DNA of 42,892 bases from Akkermansia muciniphila (lineage in GTDB: Bacteria; Verrucomicrobiota; Verrucomicrobiia; Limisphaerales; SXQI01): contig CAMBHS010000006.1 of NCBI GenBank assembly GCA_945867235.1, positions 1 through 42,892 of the forward strand, given 5' to 3'. The notes under the pieces are model-generated. The model was not told the origin of the DNA. It searched no databases and worked only from the letters and a program-made list of their open reading frames with translations. Below, piece by piece: positions 24,280-33,415 of this stretch (the first letter of the stretch is position 1; every line of letters starts with the position of its first letter). A program made the position numbers and the translations under genes.

Positions 24280-25614
24280 CTACGCTGTTGGTGTAGGTTT
24301 CGCGGCTTTGTCCTCTTTACGCAACGGTGCTAGGATCATTTCCACCGAGCGTTCCACAGCACCTTTGTTTTCCTGCATCACTTTTAATGCTGCTTGGCCG
24401 AGTCGTTGGCGAGCCGGTTCGTCGGCCAGCAACTCACCCATCACCGCTTCCAATTCTTTTGCGTCCGCCACCTGCCGAGCTCCGCCCGCTCCCACCAACG
24501 AGTCGCTGATAGTTTTGAAGTTTTGCATCTGAGGTCCATAAACCATCGCCTTGCCAAGGATAGCAGGTTCCAACGGGTTTTGACCTCCTGCCGCTGTTAG
24601 GCTCTTGCCTACAAAAACCAAGGCTGCACACTCATAAAAATGTCGCAACTCGCCCGTGGTATTCACGACCAAACAATCCACTGAACCCGGACTCATCGGA
24701 GTGTTGGCTGATAGTTCCGTTCGGAAAGCCACCTTGACACCCACCTTTTTCAGATCCTGCCCTGCTTGCTGGCTCCGCTCAAAGTGCCGGGGCACGATGA
24801 CTAATTGCAGGTTCGAAAATCGAGTTTTGAGTCTGATGAAAATTTCACCTAGGATGGTTTCTTCACCGTCGTGAGTGCTTCCGGCCACTAGGATCAGGGG
24901 ATCCATGACCCAGCCGATCTGTTGCAGAATATCCGCAACCGCTACGGACGGGCGTTCATTTAATTTCGCCGTGTCATACTTGAGGTTCCCCATCACCTTC
25001 ACCGCTCTTGATCGACAACCCAATGCGCGGAGTCGTTCCGCATCCGCCTCGTCCTGCACCCCCACACCGGCCAACCCCGAAAACAGGCTGCGGAAAAGAA
25101 ACCGAGCTCTGTGATATCCTTTGAAAGACCGTTCCGACATCCGGGCATTGACCAAAAAAACGGGAATTCCTCTCGATTGGGCTTTCCAAAGAAAATTCGG
25201 CCAAATCTCCGCTTCCACCAGCACGATCAGCGCTGGGTTAAACACCCTTAATGCACGGCTCACAAACCGGGGCCAATCTATCGGAAAGTAAATCCTTAAA
25301 ATATGCTTCGGCAACTTACGCTTCAACTCGCTCATCCCTGTCGAGGTCGTCGTCGAAACCACAATCTTCAAATTGGGATACAGCCTTTCGATGGATCGTA
25401 TCAACTGCGTCGCGATATTCACCTCACCCACACTCACCGCATGGATCCAGATACTGCGTCGATTGCTCACCGCCGCTTTGGAGAACGTGTCAAAAAAGCC
25501 GAATCGTTGCCAGAACCCACGCTTCCAATGTCCCCGCCGCCACATCTTGAAAAAATAGAATGGCGCCGCTAATAAAAATCCGCACAGGAACAGTAAGTTA
25601 TAGATTAACCGCAT
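24280..25614 (-). CDS. waaA: 3-deoxy-D-manno-octulosonic acid (Kdo) transferase
   Basis: 444 residues with an N-terminal membrane anchor (MRLIYNLLFLCGFLLAAPFY) and the Kdo transferase fold. Diagnostic parts are IWIHAVSVGEVN, ISTTTSTGM-like VVSTTTSTGMSELKRK, LVEAEIWPNFLW, VNARMSERSFKGY and the C-terminal FVGKSLTAAGGQNPLEPA. WaaA adds Kdo to lipid A precursor at the inner membrane, an essential early step of LPS core synthesis, consistent with LptE and the BamD-like protein upstream. ATG start at 25614. The gene converges on pilT and is divergent from cimA. Confidence 0.96.
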   Translation of the reverse strand: MRLIYNLLFLCGFLLAAPFYFFKMWRRGHWKRGFWQRFGFFDTFSKAAVSNRRSIWIHAVSVGEVNIATQLIRSIERLYPNLKIVVSTTTSTGMSELKRKLPKHILRIYFPIDWPRFVSRALRVFNPALIVLVEAEIWPNFLWKAQSRGIPVFLVNARMSERSFKGYHRARFLFRSLFSGLAGVGVQDEADAERLRALGCRSRAVKVMGNLKYDTAKLNERPSVAVADILQQIGWVMDPLILVAGSTHDGEETILGEIFIRLKTRFSNLQLVIVPRHFERSQQAGQDLKKVGVKVAFRTELSANTPMSPGSVDCLVVNTTGELRHFYECAALVFVGKSLTAAGGQNPLEPAILGKAMVYGPQMQNFKTISDSLVGAGGARQVADAKELEAVMGELLADEPARQRLGQAALKVMQENKGAVERSVEMILAPLRKEDKAAKPTPTA

Positions 25615-25886
25615 GGATATCTCGCAATTCAGTCAGTATAAACTCAGGAACCCCGCATCTTAGCGCCTCATCCCGTGGTGGCACCACTTGGAACTCCTCT
25701 TTGGTAAACCACGGAGTGCAGATCATTCAAGCGTTTTGATGGAACCATTCTCCTCGGGGGAAAAATCCACAGGTCTCCAAACGCGACTGGATCGTAATCT
25801 TGATTGGGATTTTCAAGGTCTAGGTTTTGATCTTTGCAAGCTGGCATTGCCGATTTAGGGTTACCGTCCCGCTTCTGGCGGCAATT
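25615..25886. promoter_or_regulatory. 272-bp divergent region between waaA and cimA with alternative hairpins
   Basis: No convincing gene lies here. On the plus strand GTGGT (25675-25679) can pair with ACCAC at 25683-25687 (3-base loop) or, within CCGTGGT (25673-25679), with ACCACGG at 25708-25714. The two pairings are mutually exclusive, as in an attenuator, but no U tract follows and no Ile- or Leu-rich leader peptide is visible. Divergent promoters for waaA and cimA must lie here. Confidence 0.35.
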
Positions 25887-27452
25887 ATGAATCTTGAAGT
25901 TGAAATATACGACACAACGCTCCGCGACGGAAGTCAGGGTGAAGGGATCAATTTTTCTGTCGCCGACAAAATTCGTATCGCCGAGCGGTTGGACGCTTTT
26001 GGAGTTCACTTTATCGAAGGCGGGTGGCCCGGCAGCAACCCGAAGGATATTGAGTTTTTTAATCAAGCGAAGGGGCGCACATGGAGGAACGCGCGATTGG
26101 CTGCCTTCGGTTCGACTCGACGCAAGAACATACGAGTGGAGCAGGATGAGCAGGTTCAATTGCTGATCGCTGCTGGAACTCCGGTGGTTACGATTTATGG
26201 AAAAACGTGGATGCTCCACGTTACCGAGGTTCTCAACACGACTGCCGAAGAAAATCTGGCAATGATCGCCGATACGGTGGCCTACTTAAAACAGCACGGC
26301 AAGTATGTGATCTATGACGCAGAGCATGCGTTTGACGGGTATAAAGACAATCCTGACTACGCCTTGGCGACATGGGAAGCAGCGCAAAATGCGGGAGCTG
26401 ATAATGTCACGCTTTGCGATACCAACGGCGGATGTCTTCCTTCGGAAATCGCCACGATTGTGAAGGCAGCCCAAGCGCGATTGTCACGGGCAAAAATCGG
26501 AATCCATACTCACAACGATGCAGGTTTGGGGGTTGCGAATGCGTTGGCGGCTGTGGAGGTCGGCGTCTGCCATGTGCAAGGAACGATCAATGGTTACGGG
26601 GAACGAACTGGAAATTGCAACATTGTGTCGATCATTGCTAACCTCGAGTTGAAGTTGAACAAGCGTTGTGTAATTCCGGGTGCTTTGGAAAAATTGCAGG
26701 ATATTTCTCAGTTTGTTGATGAGATCGCGAATATCCGTCATGACCCGCGACAACCATGGGTTGGGGCTGCGGCTTTTGCCCACAAGGGGGGCACCCATGT
26801 CAATGCCGTGCTGAAGATCGTTCACAGTTACGAGCACGTAAATCCTGAGCGGGTGGGAAATACTAGGCGCGTTTTAATCAGTGATCTCGCGGGACGGAGC
26901 AACATCGTCATGAAGGCGAGAGAGTTAGGTTTTGATCTGTCCAATGACACTCCCGAGTTGAAGGATATCCTGAATCAGATCAAAGCACTGGAGCATCAAG
27001 GTTACGAGTTCGAAGCGGCGGAAGGTTCCTTGGCATTGTTGATCCGGAAATCGATGAAACATGTGGACTCCCCTTTCAAGGTGCAGGCTTATCATGTCTC
27101 GATGCGACGAGAAGGGCAGATCTCCGTCTGCGAGGCGACCGTCAAGGTTCAGGTTGGCGATAAGCAGGCTCATACCGTGGCTGAAGGAGATGGCCCTATC
27201 AATGCACTAGACACAGCTTTGCGTACCGCATTGATCCGTTTTTTTCCCGCCCTAGCAAACATCGCACTCACCGATTATAAAGTGCGAATCCTTAATTCGG
27301 ACACTGGCACCGCAGCTAAAACGCGGGTGTTGATTGGTTCGAGCGATGGGAAGGAAGAGTGGAACACGGTCGGGGTCAGCGAAAATATTGTCGAAGCCAG
27401 CCTCCAAGCCTTGGTGGATAGTCTCGAATATCGATTGTTGAAAATGAGTTGA
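25887..27452 (+). CDS. cimA: (R)-citramalate synthase
   Basis: 521 residues from ATG 25887, starting MNLEVEIYDTTLRDGSQGEG, the DRE-TIM metallolyase signature with SQGEG typical of citramalate synthase rather than LeuA. The metal site is IGIHTHNDAGLGVANAL, and VQGTINGYGERTGNCNI follows. The C-terminal LeuA-type allosteric dimer domain starts around residue 405 and is complete. CimA condenses pyruvate with acetyl-CoA to citramalate, the first step of the threonine-independent isoleucine route. Feedback by isoleucine is known for the family. valS follows 74 bases downstream, so the two may share control. Confidence 0.95.
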   Translation: MNLEVEIYDTTLRDGSQGEGINFSVADKIRIAERLDAFGVHFIEGGWPGSNPKDIEFFNQAKGRTWRNARLAAFGSTRRKNIRVEQDEQVQLLIAAGTPVVTIYGKTWMLHVTEVLNTTAEENLAMIADTVAYLKQHGKYVIYDAEHAFDGYKDNPDYALATWEAAQNAGADNVTLCDTNGGCLPSEIATIVKAAQARLSRAKIGIHTHNDAGLGVANALAAVEVGVCHVQGTINGYGERTGNCNIVSIIANLELKLNKRCVIPGALEKLQDISQFVDEIANIRHDPRQPWVGAAAFAHKGGTHVNAVLKIVHSYEHVNPERVGNTRRVLISDLAGRSNIVMKARELGFDLSNDTPELKDILNQIKALEHQGYEFEAAEGSLALLIRKSMKHVDSPFKVQAYHVSMRREGQISVCEATVKVQVGDKQAHTVAEGDGPINALDTALRTALIRFFPALANIALTDYKVRILNSDTGTAAKTRVLIGSSDGKEEWNTVGVSENIVEASLQALVDSLEYRLLKMS

Positions 27453-27526
27453 GTGGATGGATCCATTCGGGTTTTTTTATCGAGATCATCCGAGGTAACC
27501 AACGCGCCAAGATCAATCAATTCTGC

Positions 27527-30223
27527 ATGTTAGAAATACCCAAAAATTACGAGCCGCAACCTGTCGAGTCGAAGTGGTACCAATACTGGTTGGACAACCA
27601 GTCTTTCGTCGCGGACGCGCAATCGAGCAAGCCCGCTTTTTCGATTGTGATCCCTCCGCCGAACGTGACAGGGATCCTTCACATGGGGCACGTGCTCAAC
27701 AATACCATTCAAGATATTCTGGCGCGGAAAGCTCGGATGGATGGCAAGGAAGTGCTGTGGTTGCCTGGGACGGATCATGCGGGAATCGCCACCCAGGTGA
27801 TGGTCGAAAAAAAGATCAGAAAAGAGGAAAAAAAATCTCGATATGATTTGGGTCGCGAGGAATTTCTAAAGCGGGTTTGGGAGTGGAAGGACAAGCATGG
27901 CGGCATCATCATCGACCAGTTGAAAAAGCTGGGAGCCTCCTGCGATTGGTCCCGTGAACGGTTCACCATGGATGCAGACTATTCGAGGTGCGTCCAAAAA
28001 GTTTTTGTTGATCTGTATAAAAAGGGTTTGATCTATCGCGGCAAACGCATGGTCAATTGGTGCCCTGTTTCGCAAACCGCACTGTCAGATGAGGAGGTCA
28101 TCATGACGGAGCAAAAGGGGTTCCTCTATTATTTTAAAGTTGAAGTAGCCGAGGATCCGGGCACCTACCTTACCATCGCCACAACCCGACCTGAATCCAT
28201 CCCTGGGGACACAGCCGTCGCGGTGAATCCCAAAGACCCACGCTACGCACACCTGATCGGCAAGCACGTGGTGCGCCCGTTACCGGCGGAATTATCTCGG
28301 GATCAAAAACTCATTCCGATCATTGGCGATGAATATGTCGATTTCGAATTTGGCACGGGAGTTCTAAAAGTGACCCCGGCACACGATAAAGCCGATTTCG
28401 AAATCGGACAGCGCCACAAGCTTCCACTCATAGAAGTCATTACGGCGAATGGTCGAATGAACGCATTGGCGGGGATAGATCTGGACGGATTGGATCGCTT
28501 CGAAGCACGGAAGAAAGCTTGCGAGAAACTGGGTGAATTGCAATGCCTTGAAAAAGAGGAGCCCTACATTAACAACGTCGGCTTTAGCGAGCGGGAGAAA
28601 GTGCCCATCGAACCTCGCTTGAGTGAACAATGGTTTCTTAGATACCCGAGCACAACAGCTTCTCGATCTGTTGTGGCGGAGGAGCGGATGAGGTTTTATC
28701 CCGAGCGATGGGCTAAGGTTTACGATCATTGGATGGCGGGGTTGCAGGATTGGTGCATCAGCCGTCAGTTGTGGTGGGGACACCGTATTCCTGTCTGGTA
28801 TCCAAAATCCAAGGGCGCCCCGGATCAGGATATTCCTGCAAGGGAGCCCCGTGTGGAAATAGATCCTCCAAGTGACCCTGAGAATTGGGTTCAGGATCCT
28901 GATGTTTTGGATACATGGTTTAGTTCGTGGCTTTGGCCCTTTGCCACCATGGGTTGGCCTGAAGGCTCGGCCACACTGAAGAAATTTTACCCGACCTCCG
29001 ATCTAGTCACAGGACCGGACATCCTCTTTTTCTGGGTCGCACGGATGATCATGGCGGGCTACGAATACACGGGGGAGATGCCGTTCAAGAATGTTTATTT
29101 CACCGGCATTATCCGCGATAAGCAGGGGCGCAAAATGTCCAAGACTCTAGGGAACTCGCCGGACCCTCTTGATCTCATCGCAAAATATAGCGCGGACGCT
29201 CTGCGTTTCGGGGTGATGCGTTCGGCTCCCTTGGGTCAGGATGTTTTATTCGATGAACAATTCGTGGAGTTGGGTCGGAATTTTTGTACAAAACTTTGGA
29301 ATGCCTGTCGATTTCGACAGATGCAGGGTGGAGAATCCGAAGGCGAAATAACATCTGCACTCCTGAATAGTGATGACAAATGGGTTCTCCTGCGACTGGA
29401 TCGCGCAATCTGTGAAATCGATAAATCCCTCGCAGAATACAAATTCAGCGAAGCGGTAAATACGCTTTATCGATTTTTCTGGAGTGAGTTTTGTGACTGG
29501 TATTTAGAAACCTGCAAAGCCGTGTTTTATGACACCGACGCACCCCAGAAGGTCAACACATTGGCGGTGCTCGATTTTGTGCTTTCTAATACTCTGCGAT
29601 TGTTCCATCCATTCATGCCCTTTATCACCGAGGAACTTTGGCACGGCCTTGGATTTAATAAGGATCTTCCAGAAAATCAGGGCGGAAAAACCGTCCTCTA
29701 CGCGCATTGGCCAAAACCATTCGATCAGGAATTCAAGGAACATTACGTTCTGGATGAAACCGATGAGCAACTCGTTTTAGAAAAATACGACCTGATCACG
29801 CGAGGGCGCAATTTACGCCGCGAAGGAAATTTGCAGCAAAGTAAACGGGTCAAGTTTGTTTTCCAGCCGGAGGCGAATGGGATTTCAGCTTACGACACGG
29901 AAGTTCTCCGCATCCTGCTGAATGCAGAATCTGTCGAAATCCACCCCGCTTTCATTCCCGCCAAAGGCACGCCAACCGCATTGGGTTCCATGGGGACAAT
30001 CTTTCTTCCCTTGGAAGGTTTGGTCGATGTCGAAGCCGAGCGGGCTCGGTTGCAAAAGGAGATCGAAAAAAACTTCAGCGAAATTGAAAAAGTTCAACAA
30101 AAACTAAATAACCCAGCTTTCACCCAAAAAGTTCCCCCAACCGTTCTTGAGGAACATAGGAAAAGATTGGTGGATTGGCAGGCAAAACAGGAACTTGCCC
30201 AACGACTACTGGAAGGACTTTGA
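27527..30223 (+). CDS. valS: Valyl-tRNA synthetase
   Basis: 898 residues from ATG 27527, starting MLEIPKNYEPQPVESKWYQY. The class I HIGH motif appears as HMGH (His52-His55) within PPNVTGILHMGHVLNNT, and KMSKT (KMSK 536-539) sits in the second motif. The editing domain has TTRPESIPGDTAVAVNP, and DVLDTWFSSWLWPF and GPDILFFWVARM are valine-specific landmarks. The C-terminal coiled coil (ERARLQKEIEKNFSEIEKVQ) is present. The enzyme charges tRNA(Val) and edits Thr. It lies downstream of cimA on the same strand; no terminator is visible between them. Confidence 0.97.
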   Translation: MLEIPKNYEPQPVESKWYQYWLDNQSFVADAQSSKPAFSIVIPPPNVTGILHMGHVLNNTIQDILARKARMDGKEVLWLPGTDHAGIATQVMVEKKIRKEEKKSRYDLGREEFLKRVWEWKDKHGGIIIDQLKKLGASCDWSRERFTMDADYSRCVQKVFVDLYKKGLIYRGKRMVNWCPVSQTALSDEEVIMTEQKGFLYYFKVEVAEDPGTYLTIATTRPESIPGDTAVAVNPKDPRYAHLIGKHVVRPLPAELSRDQKLIPIIGDEYVDFEFGTGVLKVTPAHDKADFEIGQRHKLPLIEVITANGRMNALAGIDLDGLDRFEARKKACEKLGELQCLEKEEPYINNVGFSEREKVPIEPRLSEQWFLRYPSTTASRSVVAEERMRFYPERWAKVYDHWMAGLQDWCISRQLWWGHRIPVWYPKSKGAPDQDIPAREPRVEIDPPSDPENWVQDPDVLDTWFSSWLWPFATMGWPEGSATLKKFYPTSDLVTGPDILFFWVARMIMAGYEYTGEMPFKNVYFTGIIRDKQGRKMSKTLGNSPDPLDLIAKYSADALRFGVMRSAPLGQDVLFDEQFVELGRNFCTKLWNACRFRQMQGGESEGEITSALLNSDDKWVLLRLDRAICEIDKSLAEYKFSEAVNTLYRFFWSEFCDWYLETCKAVFYDTDAPQKVNTLAVLDFVLSNTLRLFHPFMPFITEELWHGLGFNKDLPENQGGKTVLYAHWPKPFDQEFKEHYVLDETDEQLVLEKYDLITRGRNLRREGNLQQSKRVKFVFQPEANGISAYDTEVLRILLNAESVEIHPAFIPAKGTPTALGSMGTIFLPLEGLVDVEAERARLQKEIEKNFSEIEKVQQKLNNPAFTQKVPPTVLEEHRKRLVDWQAKQELAQRLLEGL

Positions 30224-30534
30224 AAAGCCATTTTCCTGAGTGTTTACGCCCTAATTATGGTTTTCCATCTTGTCAACGGATGGTGAATAAACGATGCAAC
30301 CCGTTAATAAATAGGTGTTTACTCAACAATTAGGCTGCATGAATATCCGATCCAATGGGGCGTCCAATGATGCAGATAGATGAAAACGATTCTCTGAATC
30401 ATAAAACGCGGTAGGCACCGCCTCTTACCATGAAAACCCTGTTTCCAATTCCTCAATCGCAAAGCCCCCTCCCACTTCCCATGAAAGGAGGAGGGGACTC
30501 AAAAACTACCTCAAAGCAGGAAAAATCCATCAGG
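30224..30534. other. Intergenic region between valS and the DUF6600-type gene, with short repeats
   Basis: About 311 bases without a gene I can support. GTGTTTAC occurs twice (30240-30247, 30315-30322) and CCTAATT (30250-30256) is inverted as AATTAGG (30328-30334). At 30466-30496 the arms CCCCTCC / GGAGGGG form a REP-like palindrome that translates to a SPLPLPMKGGG-type string, a common sign of non-coding repeat. This makes the upstream ATG 30430 an unlikely start for the next gene. No clear promoter can be named. Confidence 0.4.
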
Positions 30535-32751
30535 ATGGAATTCTTCGTTCGTTGTCAAAAAGTAATGAATGTAGGGGTCTTGTTTTTGATCGCTTTTGCA
30601 ATGTTAGTTTGCAACGCCAAAAGCAACGCACAGGCAGCAAAAAAATCAGACTCACCTGTCCCCATTTTTACCAATACCACCCCTAATACCGTAGTCATTA
30701 CGACTCCCCCGAACGAACTATCCGGAAATGAGGCGACAAATCAAACGATTCCCATCCCACCCCCGGTGAGTATTCCTGTTTTGGCGTTGCAGAAAGAAAC
30801 TTTGCAAGTGATCCAATTGGCTCAAGCGGGATTGGGTGAGAATGTATTGATGGCCTATATTGGTCGCTCGACGAATGCTTTTCATCTGACTTCGGAGGAT
30901 GTGGTTTACCTGAATGATGTTGGAATATCCTCACCGGTAATTGCGGCCATGCTTGCTCATGATAGCTCGAAAGCCTCACAGCCCCAAAGTGTTAACAAGT
31001 CCATCGAAATCGATCCGACTGGAAAATCGAATGTCGCGACTCCCGCAGTGCCTGTAGTGCAGACTCCTCCATCCGCCACCCTAGGGATTCCCCTAGCAGC
31101 AGGGATCGAAGTGTCCACAAATTTTATCCCCAACGCCACGACAATTCCGAATGCTCCCACGGTTGCCAACACTCCGCCTGTTTCTTACGCAGAATCCACT
31201 CCTCCTCAAGTCATTACGGCACTGCCGCCGCAGGAGCAAGTGACCTATCAGTATTTTCATAACTCTTTGGCTCCATACGGTTCGTGGTTGAATATCCCTG
31301 GGTATGGAGTTTGCTGGCAGCCGACAGTGGCCTCCACCGTTGTGGATTGGCGTCCCTACGGTCATTCAGGGCGATGGCTTTATTCTGACTATGGATGGTA
31401 TTGGCATTCAGATTACAGTTGGGGTTGGGCTCCTTTCCATTATGGTCGTTGGCACCGTCCTGTCGGTTATAATTGGTGCTGGATCCCTGACACGACCTGG
31501 GGACCTGCTTGGGTGAGTTGGAGGTATTCTGATGCCCACTGCGGATGGGCACCCTTGCCCCCAGCAGCTCACTGGCGGCACGGCTACGGGTTTAGCTATC
31601 ACGATTCCCATGTAGGGGTCGGTTTCGGCTTCGGACTTTCGTGGGACTATTACACCGTCGTAAGTTACGATCGGATGTGCGACCGGCGTCCTTTTGACCA
31701 CCATCTTCCTCGTCATCGGGCGGAACACTTCCATCACAACAGCTCCGTGGTCAACGTCGCAAGGCACGAAAAACATGGATTGATCAACCATGGTGTCCCC
31801 GTGGAAAGGGTTTCAAGAGCGTCCCGCAGCGAAGTTCAACGAGTATCCGTTCGAGAGGTTCCCCAAAGTGCCGGACATCCAATGCGTCACAACGGAGCTA
31901 ACCGTGACGGTTCCCAACTCGTGGTTTATCGAAACACGTCTGTTTCCCAACAAACGCAAGCCGCAGACATCGTGCGTGAGTCTCAGCATGTGAGATCAAG
32001 ACAGCATATTTCACCCACCAAAGGAACCCCAACTAGTCCAGCAGCACTGCGGAATTCCAGTGTCACCGTTCAGTCGCGACCGTCCCCGGCTCGCACCCCT
32101 TCTGGTAATGAATCCATCCAACCCGTACCGACACGAAATGTCGGCAACTCTCAACGCCCCGAAACTCCTGAGGTTCAACGCCCCATCCGCACACCACAAC
32201 CGCAATCGCAAATTCAGGTAATTCAGAATCGGCCCTTTAGTTCAAGGCCTCAGGCAACGCGGAGCGAAGGGCAACGTCCAGTCGTGCCCACCCAGATTGC
32301 ACCGAATCCCATTGCGATAAAACCGGTGCTTAGCACCCCTCCACGTCCGGTCACCACACAGCCGACAATAACGACCGTGCCGTCAGCTCGACCTCAAAAT
32401 CGCCCGACTACCCCTGCTGTGCCTTCCCAGCCTCAATTCAATTTCAATCGACCTCCGGTGGTTTCAACACCGAATCCACGGATTACCCAGCCTCCTACTG
32501 CTGCGGCTCAACCGGAACGTTCTGCCGCTCGCAGTTTCAGTCCACCTCCAGCCAATGTGAACCGTCCCGTCATCTCAACAGCTCCAAGCCCCCGATTTGT
32601 ATCTCCGCCCTCTGCATCTGCTCCGGCTCCAGCTTTTCGGGCTCCTGCACCTCCCTCGGCTCCGGCAGTGAATTCAAATTCTCGTCAACCAGGCTCTAAC
32701 GAGCGGTCGCAAGACAAAGGCAACGAGCGTCGCCAACCTCAGCAGCGATAA
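30535..32751 (+). CDS. Exported DUF6600-type protein with aromatic-rich core and proline-rich tail
   Basis: 738 residues from ATG 30535 (frame open to 30430). Signal peptide: MNVGVLFLIAFAMLVCNAKS around residues 11-30, cleavage near AQA. Residues about 238-345 are extremely rich in Trp, Tyr, Gly and His, with repeated elements such as WRPYGHSGRWLYSDYGWYW, WGWAPFHYGRW and CGWAPLPP, which I recognise as DUF6600-like. The function of that domain is unknown. The last 330 residues are low-complexity Pro/Arg/Ser/Thr, with no folded domain visible. An interdomain segment (about 60-240) also has Thr/Pro-rich linkers. The likely location is the periplasm or cell surface. The tail's composition differs sharply from the neighbouring housekeeping proteins. 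Confidence 0.8.
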   Translation: MEFFVRCQKVMNVGVLFLIAFAMLVCNAKSNAQAAKKSDSPVPIFTNTTPNTVVITTPPNELSGNEATNQTIPIPPPVSIPVLALQKETLQVIQLAQAGLGENVLMAYIGRSTNAFHLTSEDVVYLNDVGISSPVIAAMLAHDSSKASQPQSVNKSIEIDPTGKSNVATPAVPVVQTPPSATLGIPLAAGIEVSTNFIPNATTIPNAPTVANTPPVSYAESTPPQVITALPPQEQVTYQYFHNSLAPYGSWLNIPGYGVCWQPTVASTVVDWRPYGHSGRWLYSDYGWYWHSDYSWGWAPFHYGRWHRPVGYNWCWIPDTTWGPAWVSWRYSDAHCGWAPLPPAAHWRHGYGFSYHDSHVGVGFGFGLSWDYYTVVSYDRMCDRRPFDHHLPRHRAEHFHHNSSVVNVARHEKHGLINHGVPVERVSRASRSEVQRVSVREVPQSAGHPMRHNGANRDGSQLVVYRNTSVSQQTQAADIVRESQHVRSRQHISPTKGTPTSPAALRNSSVTVQSRPSPARTPSGNESIQPVPTRNVGNSQRPETPEVQRPIRTPQPQSQIQVIQNRPFSSRPQATRSEGQRPVVPTQIAPNPIAIKPVLSTPPRPVTTQPTITTVPSARPQNRPTTPAVPSQPQFNFNRPPVVSTPNPRITQPPTAAAQPERSAARSFSPPPANVNRPVISTAPSPRFVSPPSASAPAPAFRAPAPPSAPAVNSNSRQPGSNERSQDKGNERRQPQQR

Positions 32752-32892
32752 ATCCTACTTATTAGAATGGCACCGTTGGGTCAGGACAGTAGCCTGAATA
32801 GTGAGTGATTTGGTGGGTGTGGAATTTAACTCGCAAATATTTGGAAACCTGATAATTTGCCTCCACTCAACAACATCTACCCACACTGCACT

Positions 32893-33375
32893 ATGGACGT
32901 GACCTTCCCTTGTCCCAGTTGCCAGCAGGATCTTGCTGCGGACTCATCACTTGCTGGAGCCGAAATTGCCTGCCCCACATGCAACACCAAGTTCTTTATC
33001 CCAAAAGCTGCTCCAGTTGCACAACCTCCACCTCCACCGCCCGCCCCCGCAGCACCTGGGTCGCACCTCCACGCAGAATTGCACTTCAGCGTTCCGACGA
33101 CGGAGGCTCCGACTCAAAGTTTGATTAAAAAAAGCAACCCAACTTTAGGAACTCCAGTGAAGCAGGGGCCTGCCCTGATTCAAATAAAAACGATTCGTCG
33201 CATCGAATGTCAGGAGGTTGGGAAAGATCATTTCGACGAAAGGGTTACCAGCTTTCTCCAAAAAATTGGGGAAGCCAACATCGTCAGTATCAACACGATC
33301 ACCTATTCGTATCTTCCCATGGAATCCAAGGTGGCTACGGATGATTATGGAGTGTTGATTGTTTTCCATGGTTGA
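32893..33375 (+). CDS. Zinc-ribbon protein with proline linker and a C-terminal Cse60-like domain
   Basis: 160 residues from ATG 32893. Residues 1-37 form a zinc ribbon with two Cys pairs, FPCPSCQQ and IACPTCNTKF (CxxC-x18-CxxC), a layout found in Verrucomicrobiota and Planctomycetota proteins. A linker with eight consecutive-type Pro/Ala residues (QPPPPPPAPAAPG) joins it to a C-terminal alpha/beta domain (about 95-160, FDERVTSFLQKIGEANIVSI and DDYGVLIVF). That domain resembles small sporulation-type Cse60 domains of about 60 residues. The resemblance is my reading of the strand-helix-strand pattern and is tentative. No signal peptide. The frame is open from TTG 32857, but the ATG starts the ribbon directly. 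Confidence 0.72.
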   Translation: MDVTFPCPSCQQDLAADSSLAGAEIACPTCNTKFFIPKAAPVAQPPPPPPAPAAPGSHLHAELHFSVPTTEAPTQSLIKKSNPTLGTPVKQGPALIQIKTIRRIECQEVGKDHFDERVTSFLQKIGEANIVSINTITYSYLPMESKVATDDYGVLIVFHG

Positions 33376-33415
33376 TAGCGGCGCGCTGAGAAAAGTGGGG
33401 CTCCAAGACTGAGGT

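Noticed and set aside
25668-25720. T-box riboswitch upstream of cimA (GTGGCACC matches the core GTGGNACC)
   Set aside because: TGGC would pair with a tRNA whose discriminator base is G, not the A of Ile, Leu or Val tRNAs. No specifier stem or terminator with a U tract is visible.
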